Source of the DNA: Dysosmobacter welbionis
Lineage (GTDB): Bacteria > Bacillota > Clostridia > Oscillospirales > Oscillospiraceae
Assembly (NCBI RefSeq): GCF_005121165.3
Contig: NZ_CP034413.3
Location: 2,418,001-2,482,000, forward strand
DNA: 64,000 nucleotides
Direction of reading: 5' to 3'
This document shows, piece by piece, positions 19,405-29,116 of the stretch. The translations under genes were made by a program, and so were the position numbers. Within the stretch, counting starts at the first letter, position 1; every line of letters begins with the position of its first letter. The notes beneath the pieces were generated by a model, which was not told the origin of the DNA, ran no database searches, and worked only from the letters and a program-made list of their open reading frames with translations.

Positions 19405-21866
19405 TCATCCTCCTTTTTCAGTTCCTGGGGTTTGGTGGTCATAATGCGGTACAGCTCGGTATTCTTCGGGAAGTGGTCCACGAAAGGCAGAATTGTGGAG
19501 CCATAGAACAGCAGGCCCTCGCCCTCACCGGAGTGGGTCACATAGCTAAGCTGGTGTGTGGAAATGCCCAGCTGCTTGGCAAGTATCTGGCGGTCTCCGC
19601 CTGCCTGGTTGAGCATATACACGAAGTCGGAGTTTTCAAAGATGTTCTCTACCTCGCGGCTGCTCAAAAGGTCTTTGACATTCTGGGTAATACCTGTCGG
19701 AATACCGCCCCATTTACGGAATCGCTTCCAGATTTCCACCGTATAGGCAGCGGTCTGTTCCTCCTTCAAAAGCAAGTGCATCTCGTCGATGTAGTAACGG
19801 GTAGACTTGTGGGCAGCGCGGTTAATGGTAACGCGGTTCCACACCTGATCCTGTACCACCAGCATACCGATTTTTTTAAGCTGCTTGCCCAGTTCCTTGA
19901 TGTCATAGCAGACAATGCGGTTGTTGATGTCCACATTGCTCTGGTGGTTGAACACATTGAGGGAGCCGGTTACATAGATTTCAAGGGCCGTAGCGATATA
20001 CTGAGCTTCCTTTTCCTCCTGTTCCCGAAGCAGGTTATACAGATCCTCCAGTATGGGCATATTCTCCGGGCGCGGGTCATTGAGGTAAGTCTGATAGACC
20101 AGACGCACACAGCGGTCGATGATGGTTTTCTGCACCGGCTGCAAGCCCTCCTTACCGCCCACGATCAGCTCACACAAGCTGAGAATAAAGTCAGACTTGA
20201 GGGACAGCGGGCTTTCATCATCCGAGTAGTCCAGGTTCAGGTCCATCGGATTGATGTAGTTGGTGGAGGTAGGCGAGATCTTGATGACCTGCCCATGCAG
20301 ACGCTCCACCAGAGGTGCATACTCCGCTTCCGGGTCACAAATGATAACATCATCACTGGTAAGCAAAAAGCAGTTTGCGATTTCTCGTTTTGCGCTGAAG
20401 GACTTACCGGAACCCGGCGTACCCAAAATCAAGCCGTTGGGGTTTTTCAGCAGCTTTCGATCCACCATGATGAGATTGTTGGACAGGGCGTTGATGCCGT
20501 AGTACAGAGCTTCTTTGCCGTTCTGGAATAATTCCTGTGTGGTGAACGGTACAAAGATGGCCGTAGAACTGGTGGTCAGTCCTCGCTGGATCTCGATCTG
20601 ATTGAGTCCCAGGGGCAGACAGCTCATCAGCCCTTCTTCTTGCTGGAAGTCCAGCCTGGTCAGCTGACAGTTATACTTCTGGGCAATGGAGCCTGCCTGG
20701 AAAATGTTGTTGCCAAGCTGACGGGGATTGTCCGCTGTGTTCAGCACCAGAAAGGTCAAAAGGAACATTCTCTCGTTGCGGCTCTGCAAATCCTGCAAGA
20801 GTTTTTTCGCTTCACTGCCGTATGTGGCAAGGTCAGAGGGAATGATGTCCATGTCATATCCGGCGCGGACTGCTTTTTTCTGTTCCTCAATCTTACTGCG
20901 GTCAAGGTCGGTAATCTTGCGCTTTACCGTTTTGATGGCTTTCACCTGATCCACCGACTGAATGTGCATACTCACAATGAGCGAGCTTTCCATATCCAGA
21001 AAATCAGCCAGCAGACGGTCATTCAGCTCCGGTGCGAGAATCTGCAAAAAAGAAACAGCCCCGTATTTCTTGCCCATACGGAACTGCTTGCCGGTGCGGA
21101 ACTCAAAGGAACTTGGTGCAATAAAATCCTTTGTGGACAGACCGGAAGGAGCCAGCCAGTCCCATTCAAACTGAAACGGGAGCTGTTCATCCATGTGGAA
21201 TACCGCATGAAGCTGAGAAAGCCTTTCTTTACCGTCCAGCGTTCTGGCAGCTACACCAAGACGCTTGAAGTTGTTGAGTATATCGGTCTCAATACGCTCC
21301 AGACGGGGCTTGGCGGCTTTGATGCTGTCTGCGTCGATACCAAAGGTCAGGTATTTGGTCTTGATGAGACCGTTGTTACCTCTTGCCAGCTGATTTTGCA
21401 GCATTGTGGTGTATTCCTCGCGGATACTGTCAAAGGCATCCCTTTGGGGCGGGATGGAAATGGAGTTAGCAAAGGTCTCCTCCGATGCCGCAAGGTTCAA
21501 AAAAGACAGTTGGAAATGAATCGAGCTGTCAAAATAATTGAGGAAATCACACCAACCCTCAAAGATTGCCGTCTTATCTTCGTTTTGGGAGAGTTGATAG
21601 TTGATGTCCTGAAACTGAATGATCTTTGTGTAGTGGCTGTCCGATATGCGGCAGATCCCGTCCGGCCACATCCGTTCATAAGGGATACTGTCCTGCGCAG
21701 ATTTTCCTTTTTTGTCCGTGCGGTTGGCGCGGACAATGGCCGCTTCGATCTGCTTCTTATCGGCGCGGGACAGCTTTTTCTTTGTCTTTACCGGCTGCAC
21801 AGTTTTTTCCTCGGTTTTCCCGAACATCCGATGCAGCCATTTTTTTATTGCGGTGAACAATGTCAT
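19401..21866 (-). CDS. virB4: VirB4-family conjugation ATPase
   Basis: The 821-residue cytoplasmic ATPase energises the type IV secretion channel. Walker A is LILGTPGSGKSFSAKREI (near residue 470) and Walker B is YYIDEMHLLLKEE. A basic N-terminus with KTKKKLSRADKKQIE precedes the conserved N-terminal domain. The start at 21866 lies within the 3' end of prgI, an overlap of about 110 bases, and AGGAGG is close to the ATG. The frame is intact along its length, so this core function appears functional. Confidence 0.93.
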   Translation of the reverse strand: MTLFTAIKKWLHRMFGKTEEKTVQPVKTKKKLSRADKKQIEAAIVRANRTDKKGKSAQDSIPYERMWPDGICRISDSHYTKIIQFQDINYQLSQNEDKTAIFEGWCDFLNYFDSSIHFQLSFLNLAASEETFANSISIPPQRDAFDSIREEYTTMLQNQLARGNNGLIKTKYLTFGIDADSIKAAKPRLERIETDILNNFKRLGVAARTLDGKERLSQLHAVFHMDEQLPFQFEWDWLAPSGLSTKDFIAPSSFEFRTGKQFRMGKKYGAVSFLQILAPELNDRLLADFLDMESSLIVSMHIQSVDQVKAIKTVKRKITDLDRSKIEEQKKAVRAGYDMDIIPSDLATYGSEAKKLLQDLQSRNERMFLLTFLVLNTADNPRQLGNNIFQAGSIAQKYNCQLTRLDFQQEEGLMSCLPLGLNQIEIQRGLTTSSTAIFVPFTTQELFQNGKEALYYGINALSNNLIMVDRKLLKNPNGLILGTPGSGKSFSAKREIANCFLLTSDDVIICDPEAEYAPLVERLHGQVIKISPTSTNYINPMDLNLDYSDDESPLSLKSDFILSLCELIVGGKEGLQPVQKTIIDRCVRLVYQTYLNDPRPENMPILEDLYNLLREQEEKEAQYIATALEIYVTGSLNVFNHQSNVDINNRIVCYDIKELGKQLKKIGMLVVQDQVWNRVTINRAAHKSTRYYIDEMHLLLKEEQTAAYTVEIWKRFRKWGGIPTGITQNVKDLLSSREVENIFENSDFVYMLNQAGGDRQILAKQLGISTHQLSYVTHSGEGEGLLFYGSTILPFVDHFPKNTELYRIMTTKPQELKKEDE

Positions 21867-22212
21867 ACACCTCCTTATCGAGCATTTCCTGCCGCTTTAA
21901 TACGGCATAAAAGTTATTGGTCTGGTAGGGACGCTGCTTGGGACGGATCACAGCTACTTTGAGAATGTTGCCCACGATCTTTTCAAGGGGCTGTCCATGC
22001 TTTTCGTACATAGCCAGCATAAAGAAGGGCAGCATAACCAGCATCATACACATAGCCGCTACACTGTTTCCGGTAGGTTTTCTGAGCAAAAAGAAAAGCG
22101 GTACGCCAATAAGCGCTCCGCCCGTGAAACAGATAAGCTGCCGCTTGGTCAGATTGAACATGACCTTTGTTTTGACTTTTGTTAAGTCCTTGGGTACGGG
22201 TACATAAGCCAA
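21757..22212 (-). CDS. prgI: PrgI family membrane protein
   Basis: The 151-residue protein starts YVPVPKDLTKVKTKVMFNL after the initiator and has two membrane helices (RQLICFTGGALIGVPLFFLL and NSVAAMCMMLVMLPFFMLAM). I chose TTG 22212 as start because GGAGG lies eight bases before it. No ATG in frame allows the conserved N-terminus. PrgI acts as the VirB3-like inner-membrane partner of VirB4. Its C-terminus looks longer than usual because the frame runs on through the start of virB4. Confidence 0.85.
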   Translation of the reverse strand: MAYVPVPKDLTKVKTKVMFNLTKRQLICFTGGALIGVPLFFLLRKPTGNSVAAMCMMLVMLPFFMLAMYEKHGQPLEKIVGNILKVAVIRPKQRPYQTNNFYAVLKRQEMLDKEVYDIVHRNKKMAASDVRENRGKNCAAGKDKEKAVPRR

Positions 22213-22232
22213 TGTGGAAACCTCCTTCCGTT

Positions 22233-23102
22233 TTAGTGCGCCTGAAAGACTGATTTGGCGAGACTGCCGGTTTTGAACAGCGTAAAACATAGCAGTACGG
22301 TGTAGCCCACGCAGCTCCAGATTGCCATGATGATGTCATCTTCCAGAGCGATGTTCTGCACCAGCACAGCATAAATTGCCACGCAGACGATAATGAGAAA
22401 CGCCTGAAAGCCCAGCGCCAGCAGGGATCGGAGGTAATTCTGTCCCATACCGCCCCATTCTTTACCCATCATTGCAGCCATTGGAACGGGAGCCACCGAA
22501 GTCACAAGGTAAATCTCGATCATACGGCCATAAATAACGATAAAGATACAGATATATAACGCCCACATAGTAATGCCAATAAAGAGGGATTGGAACCACA
22601 GTCCGAACAGCGGTCCCAGATCCATTTCCATCAGCCTCGGTTCCAGATCGGTCATAACTGAGGAAATGTCAATGGACGCATCCGAATTGATAACCCCTGC
22701 CGCCTGCGCCACCACGCTCTGCGCCATATCAAAGACGCCCATCACGATATTCCATGTGTTTGTGACAATGAGGATGGCAGCGGCTGATTTGAACACCCAC
22801 TTGAAAATCATCCAGGTATCCACATCATGCAGGTTGTTCTTGTCTGCAATCATCTGGATCAGGTCTACGGTCATCACGATAGCCAGGATCACGCCTGCAA
22901 TCGGCACCATGATGGAGTTGGACAGATTCTCAATCATGCTGAAAATACTGCCATTCCATCCCTGTGGGGTCTGGCCTACCTGTACGGATATATCCGCGAC
23001 CTGCTGGTTTACACTGTCAAACATCCCCGAAAGGTTGCTCATAATGCCGCCCACCAGCATTTCTTTCAGCCAATTTGTCAGGGCTTCAAGTAAGAAATCC
23101 AT
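22233..23102 (-). CDS. VirB6/TrbL-like polytopic channel protein
   Basis: The 289-residue protein has an amphipathic N-terminus and about five to six membrane helices, including IMVPIAGVILAIVMTVDLI, AAAILIVTNTWNIVMGVF, MWALYICIFIVIYG and FLIIVCVAIYAVLV. Size and topology fit the VirB6/TrbL family, the integral core of the inner-membrane channel. It lies between the split Maff2 gene and prgI, the standard order for this ICE type. Confidence 0.85.
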   Translation of the reverse strand: MDFLLEALTNWLKEMLVGGIMSNLSGMFDSVNQQVADISVQVGQTPQGWNGSIFSMIENLSNSIMVPIAGVILAIVMTVDLIQMIADKNNLHDVDTWMIFKWVFKSAAAILIVTNTWNIVMGVFDMAQSVVAQAAGVINSDASIDISSVMTDLEPRLMEMDLGPLFGLWFQSLFIGITMWALYICIFIVIYGRMIEIYLVTSVAPVPMAAMMGKEWGGMGQNYLRSLLALGFQAFLIIVCVAIYAVLVQNIALEDDIIMAIWSCVGYTVLLCFTLFKTGSLAKSVFQAH

Positions 23103-23171
23103 ACGGTGTCAACCTCCTTTCCGCCGCCCCCGCAAAACTGCGGGAGCGGCAAGGATTTCATACGGAGACGC

Positions 23172-23275
23172 TTAGACAGAGAAAAGCCCGGAGAGCAGAG
23201 GTACAAGGACCATGCCGACTACGGCTACACCAGCACCGGCCATGAGCTGCTTCATGCCCTGGCTCTTGGCGCCGG
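23172..23275 (-). CDS. Maff2 family protein, exon 2
   Basis: The 3' exon encodes GAKSQGMKQLMAGAGVAVVG followed by MVLVPLLSGLFSV and TAA. Joined to the exon at 26045-26159 it gives a 72-residue small membrane protein of the Maff2 family. The joint reads GYGNDN-P-GAKSQG, exactly as expected for the family. The exons are separated by a complete group II intron, so the protein can be made only from spliced RNA. Maff2 proteins sit beside VirD4 and VirB6 in this ICE type; their role is unknown. Confidence 0.88.
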
Positions 23276-26044
23276 ATAGCGATAGGTAATCCTTTGAAGT
23301 TATCTCCAGATTTTCCCCCGCTCCACACCGTGCATGCGACTTTCACCGCACACGGCGCTCCATCGAATTCAGCCGTCCAGGGTTTTAAACACAACTTACA
23401 CACTTCGTTACAGCATTAAATTCAAAGAATAATAGGTGGCATTTCTGCCATAGTACGAAGTTTGTTAAGCTTTTCTATTTGTTTATCGTCAAGATTTAAG
23501 GATTTCAAGTACTTCTCAATCGTAGGTTCTGAAGAAGCATGGATAAGGATATGAACTGCTTCGCTGACAAGAATAAGATTTGCGTATTCATCCGAACCAC
23601 CATTGCTTACGGGCACTTTATGGTGGCAGTGAATATCATGAGAATCCATCAGAATTCCCGTCACTGCACATTTACCATACTGTGCCGCATACAAGGAAAT
23701 ACGGTTATCCGCATATTCAATGGTTCTGCCCTTTACAGGATTTCTCATCAGCCATAACATTGTCGCTGTATCGATTGCAAGATTCTTATGAATCTGTTCC
23801 CGACCTTTGACCGTATACTTATTGATGGATTTCCTTTTATGCTGGGCATTCTTCGGCTGGACATATCCCAGTGGAATCACCGGACGTCCATGAAGGAACC
23901 TCATCTGTCTGCTTGCTCCATACTTTTCTTTAATAAACCCATTTCTGAGCTGTCCCTTTTTGGATAAGTCACCTTTCAGTCTGTTTCTGAGCTGTTTGTT
24001 GATACTGAAGGCAAGTCTGCTGAAATCATGGGATACTTCTGTAGAAATACAATAGTATTCATGAAGTCCGGCAACTACAGCGTTATATTTCTGAAGCTGC
24101 ATGAACTGAGCATTATCATCTGACGAATGAGCCAGTTTCTTTACTTCTTCCGAGACTTTTCCATGAGCCTTTTTGTATGCTTTATCGCTCATATGAGACC
24201 GAACTACATACTTCTTACCCTTTTTACGGACTTTCAGCTTGAACCCGAGAAAATCAGAATACTGTCTTTTGAGATTAACTACTTTGGATTTGTCAGGGCT
24301 GATTTCCAACCCCAGCCTGTCCTTTAGCCATAACTCTGTTGCCTTGTATGCTTTGACAGCATCCTCATGTGATGCGCAGAAAATTTTAAAATCATCTGCG
24401 TACCGAACTGCATGCATCTCTTTTAATCTGCTCCGGCGCAGAGCTCTGTAAGCGTGGCTCTTAATCTCTGTTCCCTGCGCATTGTTCCTCGTTTTGAATT
24501 TTGTCCTTGTTGGCATCTGCTCCCATTGAGAAGCAATCCACCAATCCAGCTCATTCAATACGATATTTGCAAGCAATGGCGATAAAATACCGCCTTGCGG
24601 AGTACCCCGTGAGGGATATGTTTTCTCCCCATTTGGCAGAACAACAGGTGCTTTCAGCATCTCTTTTATAATGCATAACAGCTTTTTATCCCGGATTCCC
24701 AATGCCCATATCTGACGAATCAGCTTTGTATGGCTGATATTGTCAAAGAATCCTTTAATATCGAGGTCAACCACATGGTACAGATGCTGTACCTGTATCA
24801 GCCGCATGCATTGCGCAATAGCAGTCTCAGCAGAACGATTCGGACGGAACCCGTTGGAGTTCTCACTGAATTTTGCTTCACATATTGGCTCCATGACCTG
24901 CAAAATACATTGCTGTACGATCCGATCCACGATAATTGGAATTCCCAGGGGTCTGGTCTTTCCATTGGGCTTTGGTATCTCCACTCGCCTTACGGGTCGT
25001 GGATGATAATTACTGAATTGTTTCCGTATGAGACGGACGTAAGCTTCCTCGCTTAACTTTGCAAGGTCGGCTATCGTCCTTTTATCCACTCCCGAAGTAT
25101 CACTTCCTGTATTCTTCTTTATCGTTCTGTATGCAAGTTTGATATTTTCTTCACTCTCGATGATTTCCATCAGATGGTTGAAGGTTTTATTTCTCTTACT
25201 TTCTGCATACAGCCTGTCAAAAGTGCCTTCCATGTCGTAATACTCTGAGTTGCGGATTTTCCTCTGCTTACTTTTCCTTTCTTGCTGCCCCGAAGTCAAC
25301 ACAGGCATCCTCTCCCTTCGGTTTGGATTTTCTTTGTCATACTCGAAGCTGTGTTTGTTGTGTTTTCATTTTCATTGCTGAATTCGACTTGTGGCTATCC
25401 CTCCACCGCTTACTTATTCACGGCTTCACAGGTACTGTGCCACTACTCTCACTGGAATAAAGAATGGTTATTGCCCTCTCACGAAGGTATTCCCATCCAC
25501 CACATCATTGGCTTGCAACCGCCTCCGTGTTCCCAGCTTTCCACGTTCCGATATTCCTATCATTGAATATCTTTAGGTTCTTCCTCTAAGCCTGTATCTG
25601 GTCATGCATAACCGCACCGCCTGTAACGGTGCATGGACTTTCATAACAACCAATTTTACTCGCCCACAGATACCACCATAAAAGGTGTACTGCCTTTCGA
25701 CAGCATCAACGTTTAGACTCGTACATTCGGAATTTCGTCAGTATTTTCATACATTCTCACCATGGATATCCGACCCCCGGCATATAGGCAACACCATCCA
25801 CCTCTGGACAGCTTTCGTGTCTGGTCTGAAAACCAGTCTTACGGTTGCTCTCTGCCGACTTCACCGAGCTCTATAAACTTTTGGAGAGAGCCGTTGCATG
25901 CTCCCCGCCATTCGGAGTATTAGGGTGGCGCTTCGGGACGTTACCCCCTCATTTCACCCATCGGAATATCAGTTCTCCAAAGTTTTGGGCTACAATTGCC
26001 CTTCGACTTTGTGCGCAAGCTTTTCACTTACGAACGTGTCGCAC
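23276..26044 (-). mobile_element. Complete group II intron 2 inserted in the Maff2 gene
   Basis: The 2,769-base intron runs from GTGCGACACGTTC at 26044 to an AT end at 23276 (…TATCGCTAT). Domain V is readable at about 23362-23320 (GTGTGCGGTGAAAGTCGCAT in its core), followed by a domain VI-like hairpin. The 5' RNA domains fill 25309-26044, with no other gene there. Splicing at these boundaries restores the Maff2 reading frame without gain or loss, which fixes both ends. The intron has the same orientation as the host gene, as required for splicing. Confidence 0.92.
23422..25308 (-). CDS. ltrA: Group II intron-encoded reverse transcriptase/maturase with HNH endonuclease
   Basis: The 628-residue protein mediates splicing and retrohoming of the surrounding intron. 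The RT domain shows VEIPKPNGKTRPLGIPI, GTPQGGILSPLLANI and the catalytic VRYADDFKIFCASH. A maturase region follows. The C-terminus carries an HNH endonuclease (GKCAVTG, then HCHHKVPVSNGGSDEYANL). All parts are intact. It is closely related to the partial protein at 1-848. Confidence 0.93.
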   Translation of the reverse strand: MPVLTSGQQERKSKQRKIRNSEYYDMEGTFDRLYAESKRNKTFNHLMEIIESEENIKLAYRTIKKNTGSDTSGVDKRTIADLAKLSEEAYVRLIRKQFSNYHPRPVRRVEIPKPNGKTRPLGIPIIVDRIVQQCILQVMEPICEAKFSENSNGFRPNRSAETAIAQCMRLIQVQHLYHVVDLDIKGFFDNISHTKLIRQIWALGIRDKKLLCIIKEMLKAPVVLPNGEKTYPSRGTPQGGILSPLLANIVLNELDWWIASQWEQMPTRTKFKTRNNAQGTEIKSHAYRALRRSRLKEMHAVRYADDFKIFCASHEDAVKAYKATELWLKDRLGLEISPDKSKVVNLKRQYSDFLGFKLKVRKKGKKYVVRSHMSDKAYKKAHGKVSEEVKKLAHSSDDNAQFMQLQKYNAVVAGLHEYYCISTEVSHDFSRLAFSINKQLRNRLKGDLSKKGQLRNGFIKEKYGASRQMRFLHGRPVIPLGYVQPKNAQHKRKSINKYTVKGREQIHKNLAIDTATMLWLMRNPVKGRTIEYADNRISLYAAQYGKCAVTGILMDSHDIHCHHKVPVSNGGSDEYANLILVSEAVHILIHASSEPTIEKYLKSLNLDDKQIEKLNKLRTMAEMPPIIL

Positions 26045-26159
26045 GGTTGTCGTTGCCGTAACCTTCCAGCAGGTTGATAACGCCCCAGATACCGAGACCG
26101 GCACCGAGCGCGATAACGAGGGTCTGAAGAACGGTGATTGCCTGTTCAAAAAATGCCAT
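26045..26159 (-). CDS. Maff2 family protein, exon 1
   Basis: The 5' exon starts at ATG 26159 and encodes MAFFEQAITVLQTLVIALGA followed by GLGIWGVINLLEGYGNDN, one membrane helix. The frame is broken at 26045 by intron 2, in phase 1 of a Pro codon. Without splicing, translation would run into the intron. The start is unambiguous by family alignment. It is the first gene of the group upstream of virB6. Confidence 0.88.
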
Positions 26160-26220
26160 ATAGTTTGTTAGCCGGAATCTGATTAAAAAATAGGTTTGTC
26201 ATGTTTCATAGGCATACAAA

Positions 26221-26266
26221 AGCCGGAACAATCTGCCGCCCGGTTTCCGGGGGCATGATTCCGGCT
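26221..26266 (-). terminator. Stem-loop between virD4 and Maff2
   Basis: AGCCGGAA and TTCCGGCT form the outer stem, with CCCCCGG/CCGGG nested inside. On the minus strand a short run of four T follows. It may attenuate read-through from virD4 or protect the downstream mRNA. The rest of the 26160-26378 spacer holds no gene that I can support. Confidence 0.5.
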
Positions 26267-26378
26267 GTCCTCCTTTTTCATTATTTTTTCTCGCGATTGT
26301 CCGCTTTGTACGCCAATGGCCCATAGAGGGCAGGTGCGGCGAATAGATAAGATCACTCCCTTCTAAAGCGGAACGAAA

Positions 26379-28208
26379 TTAAGCGCCCTTTGTGTCTACT
26401 TCATATACATCGCAGACCTCATTGGGCTTGAGTTTCAGCCTTGCAGACAAGAATGCTTCAATGTCAAAAGCGTTCTTATCATCCGCGTCGGCAGTGTACT
26501 TGAAATTGGGGTGCTTGGTGATGTCGTACTTATCCGAAAGGAAAGGACGCACACCGCGCAGCTGGAGGATACACTTGCCTCCATCCATAACAGCAAGCTC
26601 ATCCTGACTCATCAGCTCTTTCCCCAATTTTTGATAGTTGAGTGAATGGGAGGTTTCCCTCCCACGGCTCTCTCCGGTGTTGTAGGTGTCGATGGTTTCC
26701 TTGCCCAGCACGGCAGCCAGCTCTTTGAGGGTAGTCGGCTCTTTACCGCCCAGGAAGATGGATGTATCCATGTTACCGATGATGGTATCTGCGTTATCCT
26801 TATAGATCGCCTTGAGCTGACTCTGTGCCTGCAACACCAGACAGGCAGAGATTTCACGGCTTCGGATGGTGGCCACCAGCTTTTCCAGTTTCGGAATCTG
26901 CCCGATGTTAGCACACTCATCAATCAAACAGCGCACATGAACCGGAAGCCTGCCGCCATACACATCGTCGGCTTTTTCGCAGAGCAGATTGAAAAGCTGG
27001 GTATAACACATGGAGATCAGGAAGTTAAAGCTGTCATCCGTATCACTCATAATGAGGAACAGAGCAGTTTTCCTGTCTCCCAGAGTATCCAGCTCCAGCT
27101 CATCATAAGCCGTGACCTCACGCAACTCTGCAATGTCGAACACGGCAAGGCGAGCGCCGCAGGAAATCAAAATCGACTTGGCTGTTTTTCCAGCGGCCAG
27201 CTTATATTTCTTATACTGGCGCACCGCAAAGTGGTTTGGCTTCTCGGCTTCCAGTGCATCAAACATCAGGTCTACGGGGTTTTTGAACTCCTCGTCATCC
27301 TCACGGACTTCCATAGCGTTGATGAACTCAATGAGGGTGGAGAAGTTTTGTTCCTCCACCGGAGCCTCATAATGGATATAGCCAATAAGCGCGCAGTACA
27401 ACAAGGTTTCTGCTTTTACCCAGAAATCGTCTCCGGCCTTGCCTTCGCCTTTGGTATTGGCGATGAGCGTTGTTACCAGCTTCAAGATGTCCTTTTCGCT
27501 ATGGATATAGGCGAAAGGGTTATAGTGCATGGACTTCTTGAAGTTGATGGTATTTAGGACCTTGATTCGGTACGGCTCATAAATGACCTTGCCGTGCTTA
27601 TCCTTCATAGGCTTTCCGTCTTTCCCCAGCTTGGGTGCGCCCCTTTGGAGCATTTTTCCGCACTCCACCAAAATGGTTCCCTTCGGGTCTGTGACCACAT
27701 AGGAACTGTGCATCTGCATCAGATTCGGTTTGAGCCAGAAGCGGGTCTTACCGGAACCGGAGCCGCCAATCACCAGCACATTTTTGTTTCTGGCGGTCTT
27801 TGGGTCCTTGGGGCGGCTGTTCATTGTCAGGCTCTCCGTTTTCGTCAGAATCACATTGTTCTGGAATACCGGGTCGATGTAGGGTGCAATGTCCTCATGG
27901 GTTCCCCAACGGGCGGAACCGTATTCCATGCCGTGCCTGTACTTCTTGGCGTTCTTGCTTTTCAGGTACACAGCCAGCCGCAGGCCGCCGCCGCAGCACA
28001 GGCCCACCAGCAGGTCCAGCGGGTGCAGGCTGGGCCACCAGCTGGCCAGCGCCACCGGCAGCGTGGAGAAGAACGAGAGCATTTTTGCCGAAGCGTCCGC
28101 ACCCACGGCCATCCGCCACGCTTCACCGAAGTTGGTGGAGAAAAGCCCCATCAGGATATACGGCAGATTCAGCAAAATGAGCTTTTTGATGTTCAGCTGC
28201 TTTTTCAT
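26379..28208 (-). CDS. virD4: VirD4-like conjugation coupling ATPase
   Basis: The 609-residue coupling protein links the relaxosome to the secretion channel and pumps DNA. Two N-terminal membrane helices (LILLNLPYILMGLF and the region around residues 55-80) precede Walker A VIGGSGSGKTRFWLKPN near residue 150. Walker B is VRCLIDECANIGQIPK near residue 405. Size and motifs are typical of the TraG/VirD4 proteins of Tn1549-like ICEs. It overlaps pcfB by four bases. Confidence 0.93.
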   Translation of the reverse strand: MKKQLNIKKLILLNLPYILMGLFSTNFGEAWRMAVGADASAKMLSFFSTLPVALASWWPSLHPLDLLVGLCCGGGLRLAVYLKSKNAKKYRHGMEYGSARWGTHEDIAPYIDPVFQNNVILTKTESLTMNSRPKDPKTARNKNVLVIGGSGSGKTRFWLKPNLMQMHSSYVVTDPKGTILVECGKMLQRGAPKLGKDGKPMKDKHGKVIYEPYRIKVLNTINFKKSMHYNPFAYIHSEKDILKLVTTLIANTKGEGKAGDDFWVKAETLLYCALIGYIHYEAPVEEQNFSTLIEFINAMEVREDDEEFKNPVDLMFDALEAEKPNHFAVRQYKKYKLAAGKTAKSILISCGARLAVFDIAELREVTAYDELELDTLGDRKTALFLIMSDTDDSFNFLISMCYTQLFNLLCEKADDVYGGRLPVHVRCLIDECANIGQIPKLEKLVATIRSREISACLVLQAQSQLKAIYKDNADTIIGNMDTSIFLGGKEPTTLKELAAVLGKETIDTYNTGESRGRETSHSLNYQKLGKELMSQDELAVMDGGKCILQLRGVRPFLSDKYDITKHPNFKYTADADDKNAFDIEAFLSARLKLKPNEVCDVYEVDTKGA

Positions 28209-28705
28209 CGTTCCAGCTCCTTCCGCTTGTTCCGGTCCACGACGGCGTGTTTTACCAGTTCTTTGAACTGGCTCAGCTTTGCCAGCACGGACGGGCGCTC
28301 GGATTTCTCCGCCTTCTTGACCTTTTTCCCGGTGTACTCGGTAAAAGCAGCGGTCAGGGCATCCGCGTCCCGTCCCTTGAAAAAGATCAGGTACTTGGGT
28401 GGGGAGCTGCTGCGGTCCTTCTTCACCGCATAGTCCACGCCGTATTTCCGCGCGATCTTCTCAAACTCCTTGATGGAGGGGTCAGTGATCTCGATGTTGG
28501 AAACGCCCTGATTCTGGCCGATCAGCTGTTTCACCGTCTGCTTGCCGTGGGGAATCACGGGGGTATCCCGGCTTTTCTGCTTTTGCAGCTTCTTTTCCTT
28601 GCGGTGGGCAAGGTATTTGGTGATGGCGGCTTTCATCAACCGCCCGGTAAACTTTGTTCCGCTGACTACCAGCGTCAAAGTCCTGTTTTCCACTTCCTCC
28701 TGCAT
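28205..28705 (-). CDS. pcfB: PcfB family (DUF3801) protein
   Basis: The 166-residue basic protein contains GTKFTGRLMKAAITKYLAH and IKEFEKIARKYGVDYAVKKD. This is the PcfB/DUF3801 family, known in pCF10 as a relaxosome accessory factor. AAAGGAGG precedes its start. Its stop overlaps the start of virD4, fitting a function in bringing the processed DNA to the coupling protein. Between it and the next gene upstream (28706-28804) there is only a 13-codon frame, which I do not call. Confidence 0.85.
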   Translation of the reverse strand: MQEEVENRTLTLVVSGTKFTGRLMKAAITKYLAHRKEKKLQKQKSRDTPVIPHGKQTVKQLIGQNQGVSNIEITDPSIKEFEKIARKYGVDYAVKKDRSSSPPKYLIFFKGRDADALTAAFTEYTGKKVKKAEKSERPSVLAKLSQFKELVKHAVVDRNKRKELER

Positions 28706-28804
28706 AGGTCATCGCCTCCTTTCCACGGATTTTGCAGGGGTGGCACTTGATACTAAGGCGGGACCACCAGCCGCCGCAGAAGATAACGCTTCATACCGCC
28801 CTCC

Positions 28805-29116
28805 TTAGCGTAACTGGTCAGTACGGTCATAGTGCAGATTGCCCTGACGCACCTTTGCGTGGCTCAAAATCTTAATCTGCCCCTTTTCCTGACTATCCAG
28901 TGCTTTTTCATAACCGGTATCCGACAGGAACAGGCGGGTTCGTTCGCCTTTCCAGCCAACAGGGGAATCGTTCGTCAGCACATCAAAAATAATCATGTGC
29001 CGGGTGTCCTCGGCAAACCGTTGCAAATCCATGTATTCGTGGCCGTGGTAGTTCTGCGCCCCGGCTTTGAGGCGCATTTCCTCCATCAGCTGGCCCACGG
29101 TCTTACGCTCAGGCAT
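28805..29116 (-). CDS. DUF5720-like small protein, copy 1
   Basis: The 103-residue protein has an N-terminal KTVGQLMEEMRLKAG helix. A conserved core follows: RFAEDTRHMIIFDVL, TRLFLSDTGYEKALDSQ and IKILSHAKV. I recognise it as DUF5720-like. The same core occurs in the protein at 30686-30964, so the two are paralogs within one element. It overlaps its upstream neighbour by eight bases. Function is unknown. Confidence 0.7.
   Translation of the reverse strand: MPERKTVGQLMEEMRLKAGAQNYHGHEYMDLQRFAEDTRHMIIFDVLTNDSPVGWKGERTRLFLSDTGYEKALDSQEKGQIKILSHAKVRQGNLHYDRTDQLR

Noticed and set aside
26240-26335. Small minus-strand frame MGHWRTKRTIARKN between virD4 and Maff2
   Set aside because: It has no ribosome site and runs through the terminator-like stem.
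28706-28804. 13-codon frame MKRYLLRRLVVPP upstream of pcfB
   Set aside because: It has a good GGAGGG site but is too short to support a product; a leader peptide cannot be excluded.
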